Of a DNA stretch of 64,000 bases, positions 34,406 through 43,873 are shown piece after piece (within the stretch, counting starts at the first letter, position 1; every line of letters starts with the position of its first letter). Origin of the DNA: Alteromonas_F sp964429915 (GTDB lineage: Bacteria > Pseudomonadota > Gammaproteobacteria > Enterobacterales > Alteromonadaceae); the NCBI GenBank assembly GCA_964429915.1, contig CAYSDZ010000001.1, positions 124,001 to 188,000 of the forward strand. The letters are read 5' to 3'. The notes below the pieces were generated by a model. It saw nothing but the letters and a program-made list of their open reading frames with translations, did not search any database and had not been told where the DNA came from. A program made the position numbers and the translations under genes.

Positions 34406-36820
34406 TTATTGTTCCTGTTTAGGCACATTGATATATACCCCTTTAATGTTCTGTGTTCTGAATTCTATGGTACTTGGCAATTTGCCGGGTTGAAACTCTA
34501 TTGCAGCATAGCCACTTGCCATTTCAATCGTGCTACTTTGTGTTGGCGTACCGTAGTTTTCTATTAATTCTCCCTGATCACCGATGTTGAAGAAATACGC
34601 GCGCTCTGAATAGTCTAATATTCGATTTCCGTCTGCATCAAGTGCTTCTGCTTCAACTAAAACCCGGTTTTGTTTCATCGCTTTGATACTGAGTTTTATA
34701 TGGTCGAACTTACCGTGTTGACCCACCAAATAGGTAAGTTGGTGCTTATCTTCAGCGACCTTTTTATTATCGTTATATCCCACCACCTGCAAGCGGTTTT
34801 CACCTGTTTTCAATGGTACTTTCCAGACAAATCCGCCTGCTGGAACAAGGTCTTTTTGTTTGCGTTTTTTGCCTAACGACTTACCTTCATGGAACAATTC
34901 AGCCTCTTCGGTATTACAATATACCGTGACATCTCTCCCCTCTTTAGGGCCATTTCTATGGGTCCAAGTATGCGACTCAATCCAACAAAAAGGCGTAGTA
35001 CTCCAATAACTGGCAAACACGTAATAGGCGTCTTTAGGTTTCCCCGAACGATCAACAAGCCCTTTCATATTAATATAAGGAATGGGATTTTCAGGCCGTA
35101 AAGGAGTACCAAAATCTTTAAATGCCCATTGGGCATTACCCGCAAAATTTGGTATTGATTCTGATACATTTAAGTGCCAATCGAACAAATCGACAATGTA
35201 ACTTTCATTCCAGTCTGAATCTTTAGCCACGCTGCTAACAACAGCTTGATTAACGGCCTCTTCCACAGACACCTGTGCTTCAAGTAGGCCAGCAGCAGAT
35301 ATGGGTGTTTCGGTGTGCCTACCAACATGGCTGGAGCCACCGTATTCCATATGCAAAAACGCCGGATATTTCTGCATCGCGTTTTCAAGCGCAGCTTGAT
35401 ATTGGTTGTAAGCGCCACCGTACCACCCAGCCCATATACTAGGCGAAAAGGCATCAACCACATCCCAGCCGGGATAATATTTTCGTATGGTAGTGAGTCG
35501 AGATGGATCCATTTGCTTGGCAATATTATTCAACTTTTGTAGATAAGGGGTGATGATCGTTTCATCGCCGCCGCCTTCAAAATCCTCTTCCCAATACATT
35601 TCATTCCCCAGCGACCAAAATACAATGCTGGGATGATTCATATTTTGATTTATCATGGTAGTCAGCAAATATTCAGTGTTCTGCTCCCACTCTGCTCCGC
35701 CTTTTCCTCCTCGACACCAAGGTAGCTCGTCCCAAATGATTAAACCGAGTTCATCTGCTGCCTTATACACTTCGGGATCTTGTGGGTAGTGCCCTAGACG
35801 AACAAAATTAGCGCCTAGCTGTTTTATCATTACCATATCGCTGCGGTGTTGAGCGTTTGACATCGCAGGCCCCACACCCGCATGTTCTTCGTGTCGGTGG
35901 GTGCCTCTTAATAAAAGTCTCTCCCCGTTTAGAAAAAAACCTTTGTGCGGCTTCATTTCAAACCAGCGATACCCCAGCCTTTGAGAATCGCTATGGCTTT
36001 TGTTATTTGGAACGCGTAACACACTTTTCAGCTCATAAAGATTTGGGGAATCGGGAGACCATAAATGCGGATTGAGCACATCAGGTAAAACAACCTTAAG
36101 TGAACTTTCACCTTTGCTTAACGATATACTTTTTTGCACTTCAAATACTTTTTCGCCCTTAGGAGACATAAGCTCAAACGTAACATTGCCTTTGGTCGCT
36201 TTGTGCGAGTTAAAGTGAAGCTCTACTTCAGTAAGTGCGCGTTTTTTACTTACGGTGGGCGTCGATATAAGCGTTTTTGAAATATAGCTATCGGGAACAT
36301 GGTGTAACCACACGTCTCGAGTAATGCCACCAAAAAGAAAGAAATCGGCTTTTTGTGAAGGGATCAAATTGGGGTTGTATTGATTAGATACTCTCACCAT
36401 CAACTCATTTGAGCCTTCGTTATTTAAAAACGGGGTAATATCGAAAGAAAACCCCACATAACCGCCAATATGCTCTCCGACGAGGTTTTGATTTACAAAA
36501 ACCTGTGTTTCGTAATTCGCACCTTCAAACATTAACAATGTTCGACCTTCTTTATTAATCTCATCGACAGCTATTGTGCGTTTATACCAACTTGCACTGC
36601 GTCGATACCCGGGCACGGTATCCACCGTATCAGTCGCATTCCACGTGTGTGGAAGCTGTATTTCTGACCAGTCGTCATAAGACAAAGCCGTCGTGATATC
36701 GCTATCATTCCGCTCTAAATACTGCCAATCTCGATTAATATTGATGTTTACAGCCTGACTTGCATATGAGTACAGCGTAGTCATCAACACACTTAACATC
36801 AACATCACTGATAAACGCAC
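34406..36820 (-). CDS. GH2-family exo-glycosidase (beta-glucuronidase or beta-galactosidase type)
   Basis: 804 residues with a signal peptide (cleavage about SYA). Domains in order: jelly-roll (20-200), Ig-like (200-300), TIM barrel with R-L-G-H-Y-P-Q-D-P and W-S-L-G-N-E (acid/base Glu) and H-M-E-Y-G-G (nucleophile Glu), then an Ig-like C-terminal part. The substrate cannot be read from sequence; being first in an operon with uxaC, uxuB and GH88 favours a beta-glucuronidase acting on ulvan fragments. The start is GTG with AGGGTG upstream. Confidence 0.85.
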   Translation of the reverse strand: MRLSVMLMLSVLMTTLYSYASQAVNININRDWQYLERNDSDITTALSYDDWSEIQLPHTWNATDTVDTVPGYRRSASWYKRTIAVDEINKEGRTLLMFEGANYETQVFVNQNLVGEHIGGYVGFSFDITPFLNNEGSNELMVRVSNQYNPNLIPSQKADFFLFGGITRDVWLHHVPDSYISKTLISTPTVSKKRALTEVELHFNSHKATKGNVTFELMSPKGEKVFEVQKSISLSKGESSLKVVLPDVLNPHLWSPDSPNLYELKSVLRVPNNKSHSDSQRLGYRWFEMKPHKGFFLNGERLLLRGTHRHEEHAGVGPAMSNAQHRSDMVMIKQLGANFVRLGHYPQDPEVYKAADELGLIIWDELPWCRGGKGGAEWEQNTEYLLTTMINQNMNHPSIVFWSLGNEMYWEEDFEGGGDETIITPYLQKLNNIAKQMDPSRLTTIRKYYPGWDVVDAFSPSIWAGWYGGAYNQYQAALENAMQKYPAFLHMEYGGSSHVGRHTETPISAAGLLEAQVSVEEAVNQAVVSSVAKDSDWNESYIVDLFDWHLNVSESIPNFAGNAQWAFKDFGTPLRPENPIPYINMKGLVDRSGKPKDAYYVFASYWSTTPFCWIESHTWTHRNGPKEGRDVTVYCNTEEAELFHEGKSLGKKRKQKDLVPAGGFVWKVPLKTGENRLQVVGYNDNKKVAEDKHQLTYLVGQHGKFDHIKLSIKAMKQNRVLVEAEALDADGNRILDYSERAYFFNIGDQGELIENYGTPTQSSTIEMASGYAAIEFQPGKLPSTIEFRTQNIKGVYINVPKQEQ

Positions 36821-37186
36821 GTTTTCACCCTCTTTTTTCGCTTCATCTTTCGCTCAATCTCGGTATTTTTATCTGGCTGCTCTTTCTTACAGATTAAAAT
36901 AACAAGGTAATGTGGCATGACCAATTTTTACAAATAATGACTTTATTTCTTCCCAACATCAAGATAAATATTTACATAAAGTAAACAACATAATAATTAT
37001 TGGACAATCCAAACGGTAAAAAGCGGTTACATGCAGTAGAGTTAGAATAAAGACATAATTCCAACGCCAAAAAAACAATTAATTAACATTTATTAATTGG
37101 CCTTACCGCTTGACAGAATACCTGAAAAAGTGAATGATGAGTCAAAAGACGAAACATTTATTACATTTCCAGCTTGAGGTGTTCCC
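36821..37186. promoter_or_regulatory. Divergent control region of the GH2-uxaC and uxuA-gntR units
   Basis: 366 bp between two uronate operons transcribed away from each other. At 37000-37012 there is an operator-like inverted repeat TTGGA-CAA-TCCAA. Since a FadR-type GntR gene is the second gene of the rightward unit, this is the best candidate for autoregulation. No exact second copy of the site was found upstream of the other operons. Confidence 0.45.
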
Positions 37187-38359
37187 GTGATAGAGACTTG
37201 GCGTTGGTTTGGCCCAAACGATTCCATTAGCTTGACGAAAATAAAACAGGCCGGAGCAACCGGCATCGTTACCTCTCTACATGAGCTAGCAACAGGTGAG
37301 CTGTGGACTAAAGAAGCGATTTTAGATCGCAAAAACATGATTGAAGAAGCTGGCTTGCGTTGGGAAGTCATTGAAAGCATCCCTGTTCACAACAATATAA
37401 AAACTCGCACTGGTAACTACCAAACATTAATAGAAAATTATAAACAGTCAGTCATTAATGCCGCTGAGTGTGGTGTAAAAACCATCTGTTACAACTTCAT
37501 GCCTGTTGTTGATTGGACACGCACAAACTTAATGTATCGCTTACCTGATGACAGCCATGCTCTCAGGTTTGAAATGACCGATTTTGCAGCCTACGACATA
37601 TTTGTGTTGAAACGTAAAGGCGCAAGAAACGATTATTCTCCAGCAGTGATCAAAAAAGCGGAAGCTTTTCACGCACACATGGATGAACAGGCTGAGCAAG
37701 CATTAGAAAATAATATTATTGCCGGTTTACCGGGCGGTGAAGGTTCTTACACGCGTGAAACCATCAAAAAGGCCATCAGTGAATTTATAAACTTAGGTAC
37801 AGAAGGGTTTAGAGAAAATCTGTTTGCGTTTTTAAGAGAGGTAGTACCGGTTGCCGAAGCAAGTGGTGCTAAGCTTTGTATCCATCCAGACGATCCTCCT
37901 TTTTCACTTTTTGGTTTACCTCGTGTCGTTTCAACTGCAGAAGATGCGCGAAAAATTTTAGCGGCATATCCCTCAGAAGCAAATGGACTAACCATGTGCG
38001 CTGGCTCTTACGGCGCAAGAGGAGATAACGATTTAGTAAGTATGGTAAATGAATTTCACAACCGTATTTACTTTATTCATTTGCGTAATGTGACTCGTGA
38101 AGAAGATGGCTCTTTTTATGAAGCAGAACATCTCGGGGGGGACAACGACATGGTAGGTTTGGTCAATGCTATTCTTAGTGCCGAGCACGCAAATGGAATT
38201 AAAATACCTATGCGCCCCGATCACGGCCATTTGCTTGAAGATGAACTTAACGACAAATCTGTTAAGCCTGGGTACGGTTATTTAGGTAGAATGAAGGGCT
38301 TAGCAGAACTGCGTGGCGTGATCCACGCAGTTGAATCGTTTAAAAATATCAACGCTTAG
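37187..38359 (+). CDS. uxuA: D-mannonate dehydratase
   Basis: 390 residues. It dehydrates D-mannonate to 2-keto-3-deoxygluconate. The N-terminus E-T-W-R-W-F-G-P-N-D, the C-Y-N-F-M-P-V-V-D-W-T-R-T segment, C-I-H-P-D-D-P-P and R-P-D-H-G-H metal sites are diagnostic. The start is GTG with GAGGT 6 nt upstream. It leads a rightward unit with the GntR regulator and completes UxaC-UxuB-UxuA; KDG kinase and aldolase are not in the window. Confidence 0.95.
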   Translation: MIETWRWFGPNDSISLTKIKQAGATGIVTSLHELATGELWTKEAILDRKNMIEEAGLRWEVIESIPVHNNIKTRTGNYQTLIENYKQSVINAAECGVKTICYNFMPVVDWTRTNLMYRLPDDSHALRFEMTDFAAYDIFVLKRKGARNDYSPAVIKKAEAFHAHMDEQAEQALENNIIAGLPGGEGSYTRETIKKAISEFINLGTEGFRENLFAFLREVVPVAEASGAKLCIHPDDPPFSLFGLPRVVSTAEDARKILAAYPSEANGLTMCAGSYGARGDNDLVSMVNEFHNRIYFIHLRNVTREEDGSFYEAEHLGGDNDMVGLVNAILSAEHANGIKIPMRPDHGHLLEDELNDKSVKPGYGYLGRMKGLAELRGVIHAVESFKNINA

Positions 38360-38408
38360 TTTGAACGTAACCGTCTACATATTAAGCGCTTGCAGCAAGG
38401 AATTTTGA

Positions 38409-39113
38409 ATGAAGTCACTTAAGCTCGAAGTGATTAAAAACGACAGACTGTACATGAAAGTTGCAGAGCAATTACGTAGTTCTATAGAAACTGGTGTTAT
38501 CAAGCCCGGAGAACGTTTTCCCTCTGAGCGAGAACTCGCTGAGCAGTTGGGAGTAAGTCGTCCCACCGTCAGAGAGGCGATGATTGCGCTTGAAATAAGC
38601 GGAGTCATTGAAATTCGATCGGGTTCTGGCATTTATGCTAACCCAATAAAAAAAGGCGCAGAGCTGCAACTTGGTTCTGCAGATATAGGTCCTTTTGAAG
38701 TACTTGAAACTCGGTTAATTATTGAGGCAGAAGCGTGTGCGCTTGCAGCGGCCAGAATTACCCCCGTGCAATTGAACGCATTGAAACAAGCGCTGATGGA
38801 CATGGAAGAAGAAGAAAAGCGTCCAGATGCCTCAGAAGAAGCAGATCAGCGTTTTCATGAAATTATTGCTCAAAGCTGCCAGAACAGCGCAATAGAAACC
38901 ATGATTGCTTGGCTTTGGCAGCTTAGAAACGAATCTGCAATCAGCACACAATTTTTAGAGCGGATAAGAAAAGAAGGGATCCATCCTTCAATAAGCGAAC
39001 ATTACGCAATTTATCACGCTTTGGAAAAGCGCGACCCTGTTAGAGCACGCGACGCTATGAGAAGACATATAGAATCAGCGACTGAAAACGCTGCAGAATA
39101 CTTCAATAAATAG
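38409..39113 (+). CDS. GntR/FadR-family regulator of uronate genes
   Basis: 234 residues. The winged helix (about 15-80) has G-E-R-F-P-S-E-R-E-L-A-E-Q-L-G-V-S-R-P-T-V-R-E-A, classic GntR; the helical FCD ligand domain (90-230) keeps the metal-ligand pattern (E-A-E-A-C, D-Q-R-F-H-E-I-I, H-Y-A-I-Y-H). Similar to ExuR/UxuR in size and context. It probably represses the uronate genes until glucuronate, fructuronate or mannonate is bound. It follows uxuA by 49 bp with AAGGA before the ATG. Confidence 0.9.
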   Translation: MKSLKLEVIKNDRLYMKVAEQLRSSIETGVIKPGERFPSERELAEQLGVSRPTVREAMIALEISGVIEIRSGSGIYANPIKKGAELQLGSADIGPFEVLETRLIIEAEACALAAARITPVQLNALKQALMDMEEEEKRPDASEEADQRFHEIIAQSCQNSAIETMIAWLWQLRNESAISTQFLERIRKEGIHPSISEHYAIYHALEKRDPVRARDAMRRHIESATENAAEYFNK

Positions 39114-39250
39114 CGTCGATTTTCTTTAATAAAACGTGACCCAGTTGTTCTCGGTTGCGATTTTTTCCTTTTCTTTCAATTAGTTACCATTTTTATTTTT
39201 TGTAAAAATTTGTTAATTTTTACACTATTTTTATGGATCTATTTTTTCTT

Positions 39251-39271
39251 TTTGTTAACATATATAACAAA
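39251..39271. promoter_or_regulatory. Operator-like palindrome upstream of the TonB receptor
   Basis: Perfect 7-bp arms TTTGTTA / TAACAAA separated by 7 bases, ending 78 bp before the receptor start. It sits in a very AT-rich promoter region. The binding protein is unknown. Confidence 0.4.
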
Positions 39272-39349
39272 TAGTTATGAATTTGTGAAATTTAATTTTT
39301 AGCTTAATAACAATTGGCAAGTCAACCGCAAGTACTTACTGGAGTTAAC

Positions 39350-42300
39350 ATGGAAAAGCACATTATGAATCGCAAAAACGTATTAGCTGCTGCAATCGCA
39401 GTTGCTATTGCAGGCTCTTCATCTTCCTTTGCACAATCAACGCAAAATAATTCGGCAGAAGACCCTGAAGTCATCGTTGTAACGGGTATTAGAGATGCAC
39501 TTGCCAGTGCATTGAACGAAAAGCGAAATGCAAGCAGTCTAGTCGAAGTCATAAAAGCCGAAGATATCGGTAAATTACCTGACCAGAACTTAGCTGAAGT
39601 ACTCGAAAATATAACGGGTGTTCAGATAGACAGGACTAATGGTGTAGGCACTGGTGTTCAAATACGTGGAGCATCGGAAAACCGAGTAGAGATAAACGGT
39701 ATTTCTACTGTGACATCGGGTAGTGGTAGAACAGGAATCAGCTTTGAAGATTTACCTGCTGCGTTAATCGAGTCATTAGAAGTCATTAAAACACCTACTG
39801 CAAAAACCATTGAAGGTTCGGTAGGAGGAACGATAAATTTGCGCACATTAAGAGGGACAAGCTTAAAAGAGCCCCTAGCTCAATTTAGGGTACAAGCTGA
39901 ACGTAGTGATTTAGCCGATGCCACAACGCCTCGTATCTCAGGTACTTTAGGAAATAACTGGGACACTGATATTGGTAAAGTGGGTGTCGTGGTTACAGGC
40001 AGCTATGCAGAGTTGAACGTGGCGTCTGCCAATCCACGCTTTGACCGTGATAGGGTTAATTTTCCTGGCTCAAGCAACAGCTCTGAGGCTTTTCCCTTTT
40101 TACGCACGCAGTTTTTAGATCAACCATTAAATGCTGAAGATTATGAAACGAAAAATTTTACGGCATCATTTGAATTAGTGACCAACAACGATGTAAAAGT
40201 CTACTTTGATGCTACGGTTAATGATCAAGTTCGAGCCAGAACTAATTCGAGAGTTTTCTTTTCGGGCGTAGGCGGAAATCCAGTCATCAATAATACGAAC
40301 AATACCGGTTTTACGACCATTGATCTCGGGTCAGTAGATGGGCGTTTCGGCACTTTAGATTTGGGCGAAGTACAGGCAGTAACAAGTGGCGTGCTGGGTG
40401 TAGGTTCAGAAGTTGTAGGTGGCAGAGACAGAGTCGATCCAAATTTGAGGACTGGCAATAACAATGGCTCTCGTATCACAAAAAGTAATGTATTTGCATT
40501 AGGAAGTGAGTGGTATACCGATAAGCTTAAATTCAGAGCAGAGATCTCACATTCAGATTCAGATACTAACAACCCCTCATTGAATTCATCATTAGATTTT
40601 ATCAATCCCAATAGCAGTCAGCCATCGGCGGATACCTTTGAAGATAACGGCACGCCAGCTATCTTCAATATATCAGGAGAAACATTTGAATTCGGCATTG
40701 CCCCAGGCTTACCAGAAACTCCCACGACTCAACAATTACTCGACCCTGCCAACTATGCAATCCGAAGTATCGGTCAAAGTTTAACGGAACGAGAAGCCTC
40801 AGAAACCGCCGCTCGTTTTGATGTAGACTATGACATTTCAGAACGTTCCTCATTTTTCACAAATATAGGCGCGGGTATTCGTTGGAGTAAGATAACCAAT
40901 TCTCAAAACGACCAGTTTGTGAATACTCCCTTCGGGAACTTTAATCGTCCGAGAGCGAACCTTTTTACAGACATTGTTAGACCGGGTGCTAACAACTTCA
41001 ACGTCGTAGATTCACGTTCGTTGTTCATAGAAGATTATTTAATTATTGATAACGATATTTCATTGAATAATCCACAGTTAGTGATTGATAGCATTAATCA
41101 AGCAATTGCTCAAAATAATGCTAATCTAGGTGAAACTGTTAACGAAGCGCTCGGCTCGCCAGTCGTTCAAACCAGTGCTTTTTTTGATATTGACGAAGAA
41201 ACACTCGCCATTTATATACAAGGCGACTTTGAAAAAGAGTTAGGTGAGGTCTTTATTACAGGTAATATTGGTGGTAGGTACATCACTACTGATCAATCGG
41301 CTACAGGTACGCAGGATGTTGATGGACAAGTAGCTCTTAATGAACAATCCACCGACTACAATTTCTTTTTGCCTCGCTTCAATATCAGCGCCGAAGTAAC
41401 AGAAGATTTCATTGTTCGGGCGGGAATTGGCCAGGATATCCGCCGCCCCGACTTTGACGATTTATCACCATCAGCAAACTTTAGAGACAGCGCGACGGCT
41501 CCTGTCTTCATAGGTAATCCAGAATTAGTACCTGAAGAGATTTGGTCTTACGATTTATCTTTCGAGTATTACTTTTCGCCGTCGAGTATATTAAGCATTG
41601 GATTTTTTCATAAAGACCGAGAAAACTTGCTGACCCCTGTTGCAGACGAGCCTGCTGAACCGATAGGAGCAACTGGACAAGTTGAGCGTGACGTAACACC
41701 TCCTTGTGAAGGCGGTGGTATATTTAACCCAATTGTGCAACCAGAAAACTTTAATGTATTTTCAACCAGTACTGTACCTGGCATCTGTGTTGCTCGAAAT
41801 ACAACCATCAATGCACAAGGTTCGGAAACGCAAACTGGTGTTGAATTAGCGGCCCAATATGACCTATCAGCGTTTGAAGATCAATTAGGCTGGGCTTCAG
41901 GCTTTGGTGTCATTGCTAACTATACCTACCAACGTTTTGGCGCTAGCTTGGACGAGTTCAGAACCGCGTCCTTTATTAGTGATTTATTAGGAAGAACAGA
42001 TAGCGATAATAGTACGCCTACATTAGATGATGATGTAGTTACTGCACGTGTTAATTTAGACAACTTGTCAGAGAACTCATTTAACTTCACTTTGTTTTAT
42101 GACAAGCACAATTTAAATGCACGAGTACGTTATACATGGCGTGATTCATTTACTCAAAACAGAGGCCGAACTCGTTTTAATATACCTCCTGTTATTGGAG
42201 CCCGTGGCCAGCTTAATATGAGCATTAATTACGACATCAACGAACATTGGACGGTGGGCGTTGAAGGTGTTAATCTCACACGAGAAGATCGCATTGAGTG

Positions 42301-42382
42301 GTGTTTTAACGAGGGAGCCTTACTTTGTGAGCAAAGCTTGGCAGACAGACGTGTTACCTTTGGTGTAACAGCACGACTCTAA
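39350..42382 (+). CDS. TonB-dependent outer-membrane receptor, likely ulvan oligosaccharide uptake
   Basis: 1010 residues. A signal peptide (cleavage after SFA) is followed by a TonB box region (P-E-V-I-V-V-T-G-I-R), the plug domain (I-G-K-L-P-D-Q-N-L-A-E-V-L, V-Q-I-R-G, and G-G-T-I-N-L-R-T), then a 22-strand barrel ending V-T-F-G-V-T-A-R-L. This is the subfamily of large sugar receptors typical of Alteromonadales and Xanthomonadales. ATG 39350 with GGAG at 39341 is chosen over an upstream TTG. It is the only outer-membrane importer in the locus and has no SusD partner. Confidence 0.92.
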   Translation: MEKHIMNRKNVLAAAIAVAIAGSSSSFAQSTQNNSAEDPEVIVVTGIRDALASALNEKRNASSLVEVIKAEDIGKLPDQNLAEVLENITGVQIDRTNGVGTGVQIRGASENRVEINGISTVTSGSGRTGISFEDLPAALIESLEVIKTPTAKTIEGSVGGTINLRTLRGTSLKEPLAQFRVQAERSDLADATTPRISGTLGNNWDTDIGKVGVVVTGSYAELNVASANPRFDRDRVNFPGSSNSSEAFPFLRTQFLDQPLNAEDYETKNFTASFELVTNNDVKVYFDATVNDQVRARTNSRVFFSGVGGNPVINNTNNTGFTTIDLGSVDGRFGTLDLGEVQAVTSGVLGVGSEVVGGRDRVDPNLRTGNNNGSRITKSNVFALGSEWYTDKLKFRAEISHSDSDTNNPSLNSSLDFINPNSSQPSADTFEDNGTPAIFNISGETFEFGIAPGLPETPTTQQLLDPANYAIRSIGQSLTEREASETAARFDVDYDISERSSFFTNIGAGIRWSKITNSQNDQFVNTPFGNFNRPRANLFTDIVRPGANNFNVVDSRSLFIEDYLIIDNDISLNNPQLVIDSINQAIAQNNANLGETVNEALGSPVVQTSAFFDIDEETLAIYIQGDFEKELGEVFITGNIGGRYITTDQSATGTQDVDGQVALNEQSTDYNFFLPRFNISAEVTEDFIVRAGIGQDIRRPDFDDLSPSANFRDSATAPVFIGNPELVPEEIWSYDLSFEYYFSPSSILSIGFFHKDRENLLTPVADEPAEPIGATGQVERDVTPPCEGGGIFNPIVQPENFNVFSTSTVPGICVARNTTINAQGSETQTGVELAAQYDLSAFEDQLGWASGFGVIANYTYQRFGASLDEFRTASFISDLLGRTDSDNSTPTLDDDVVTARVNLDNLSENSFNFTLFYDKHNLNARVRYTWRDSFTQNRGRTRFNIPPVIGARGQLNMSINYDINEHWTVGVEGVNLTREDRIEWCFNEGALLCEQSLADRRVTFGVTARL

Positions 42383-42386
42383 TATT

Positions 42387-42425
42387 AAAAAGCGCATCCA
42401 AACGATGGGGTTCGGATGCGCTTTT
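42387..42425 (+). terminator. Terminator of the TonB receptor gene
   Basis: A 12-13 bp stem AAAAGCGCATCC / GGATGCGCTTTT with a 14-nt loop, starting 5 bp after the stop codon. Confidence 0.9.
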
Positions 42426-42574
42426 ATATTGCTAATCAACAATAATTAAGTTTTATCCAAAAAAACCGAAATAAATTAAGAAACCCTTATACAAAATACG
42501 TTTTTCTGTATGTCTTTCGTGGTCAATTTACGAGTATGATATTTTAAGTTTAATTTCGGAGTAAATATTAAATC

Positions 42575-43201
42575 ATGAAACAGTTTTTTTACCTTTTAGC
42601 AGTGGCATCACTTATCTTGCCATCAATATCTAAAGCAAACATTATCACTCAAGACCTTACGGTTACGCCTTTAGGTTCACCAGTTTTATCTGGAGAAGGA
42701 AGTCGTTTATTTACCTTGCTTGACCTAGGTATATTAGACCCTAGTTTTGATCCCTCAAGTTTTTTTGCGAGAGTCGAGACTTTGCTTGGGTTTAGCGCTA
42801 ATTCGACCACAAACAGGGTTGAGGTTACCGAAAGGTCTGAAAATGGCGTTGTGACTAGAACAACCTCTCAAATAGAAACAACAACAACTCGCGAATTACT
42901 CTCTGTTGTATTAAATAATGTGCAAAATTTATTAGGTTTCACCGCTGATCGAATTAGCCAAAACGGTACTGCATTGTTTATTGATTTTTCTGATATTGAT
43001 ATTAGCGCTGATTCATTTATTACGCTAGGATTCAGCTTTTCAAGTGAAAGTGTTGATGAAATCATCAATTCAGAAATTGAAACAATAGGCGCAACAACGA
43101 CTCCTACGCCTGAACTTTCTGCTGTTTCAGCACCTAATGGCTTTGCTTTACTAGTTATGCCATTGCTAATCGGCTTTATTAGTTACATCAGATTACGATA
43201 A
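42575..43201 (+). CDS. Exported PEP-CTERM-like protein of unknown function
   Basis: 208 residues: a signal peptide (cleavage about SKA), a Ser/Thr-rich mature domain with a T-R-T-T-S-Q-I-E-T-T-T-T-R stretch, and a C-terminal A-P-N-G-F-A-L-L-V-M-P-L-L-I-G-F helix ending Y-I-R-L-R, which fits the tripartite PEP-CTERM shape although the P-E-P reads S-A-P. It has no recognisable domain. It lies alone after the receptor terminator, so it has its own promoter (GGAG lies 14 nt before the ATG). Confidence 0.6.
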   Translation: MKQFFYLLAVASLILPSISKANIITQDLTVTPLGSPVLSGEGSRLFTLLDLGILDPSFDPSSFFARVETLLGFSANSTTNRVEVTERSENGVVTRTTSQIETTTTRELLSVVLNNVQNLLGFTADRISQNGTALFIDFSDIDISADSFITLGFSFSSESVDEIINSEIETIGATTTPTPELSAVSAPNGFALLVMPLLIGFISYIRLR

Positions 43202-43226
43202 AACGAATGTGAAAGCTTAGAGCTAT

Positions 43227-43697
43227 CTAGTTTTGAGCTTTCCACTCACCTAGAATTTCTTCCATTTTTTGTGGGATTGCGTCATTAAAAGGGGCACTCA
43301 TGATCATTTTGGTTGTAGTGTCGCAATAATCGATTAGTTGCTCAATGATGGCATCGAGTTCAGACAAGTTTCGAACAGCAACCCACACAATAAATGTTGT
43401 TTCCCCAGTAACGTTATAGATTTTAACTATCTGATCTAGTTGAATTAACTGTTCCTTTAGATTTCGCTCTTGTGCTTTATGTACATCGCATTCTATAAGC
43501 GCACTAATAGGAAAGCCGCACTTTTCCAAGTTAATAACCGGTTTGTAGCCTTCAATCACGCCTGACTCTTCAAGTTTTCGTAATCGCTCCGATACCGCTG
43601 GAGCAGAAAGATGGACAATTTTGGCTAATTCGCTAACTGAAATACGCGCATTTTGCGTAAGCGCTCGAATAATTTTCGCGTTGGTTTTATCTAACAT
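43227..43697 (-). CDS. Lrp/AsnC-family transcriptional regulator
   Basis: 156 residues. The N-terminal helix-turn-helix (N-A-R-I-S-V-S-E-L-A-K-I-V-H-L-S-A-P-A-V-S-E-R-L-R-K-L) and the C-terminal RAM domain (I-K-I-Y-N-V-T-G-E-T-T-F-I-V-W-V) match the family. It likely responds to an amino acid. It points away from the neighbouring solute-binding-like gene (176 bp apart) and may control it. No evidence ties it to the polysaccharide genes. Confidence 0.9.
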   Translation of the reverse strand: MLDKTNAKIIRALTQNARISVSELAKIVHLSAPAVSERLRKLEESGVIEGYKPVINLEKCGFPISALIECDVHKAQERNLKEQLIQLDQIVKIYNVTGETTFIVWVAVRNLSELDAIIEQLIDYCDTTTKMIMSAPFNDAIPQKMEEILGEWKAQN

Positions 43698-43873
43698 AAT
43701 GGTTTGCTTCTGCTCACATAGGTCATATTACCCTTTATCCAAAGTATTTAACACTTTGTCACTTTTATATTAGGCAAATGTTACACAAATCACCTCACCT
43801 TTTGAGTATCTATATCCATACCTAAAACGGTGATTTATTTACTTTAATTATTCCTTTTTACACTTGTTTTGCC

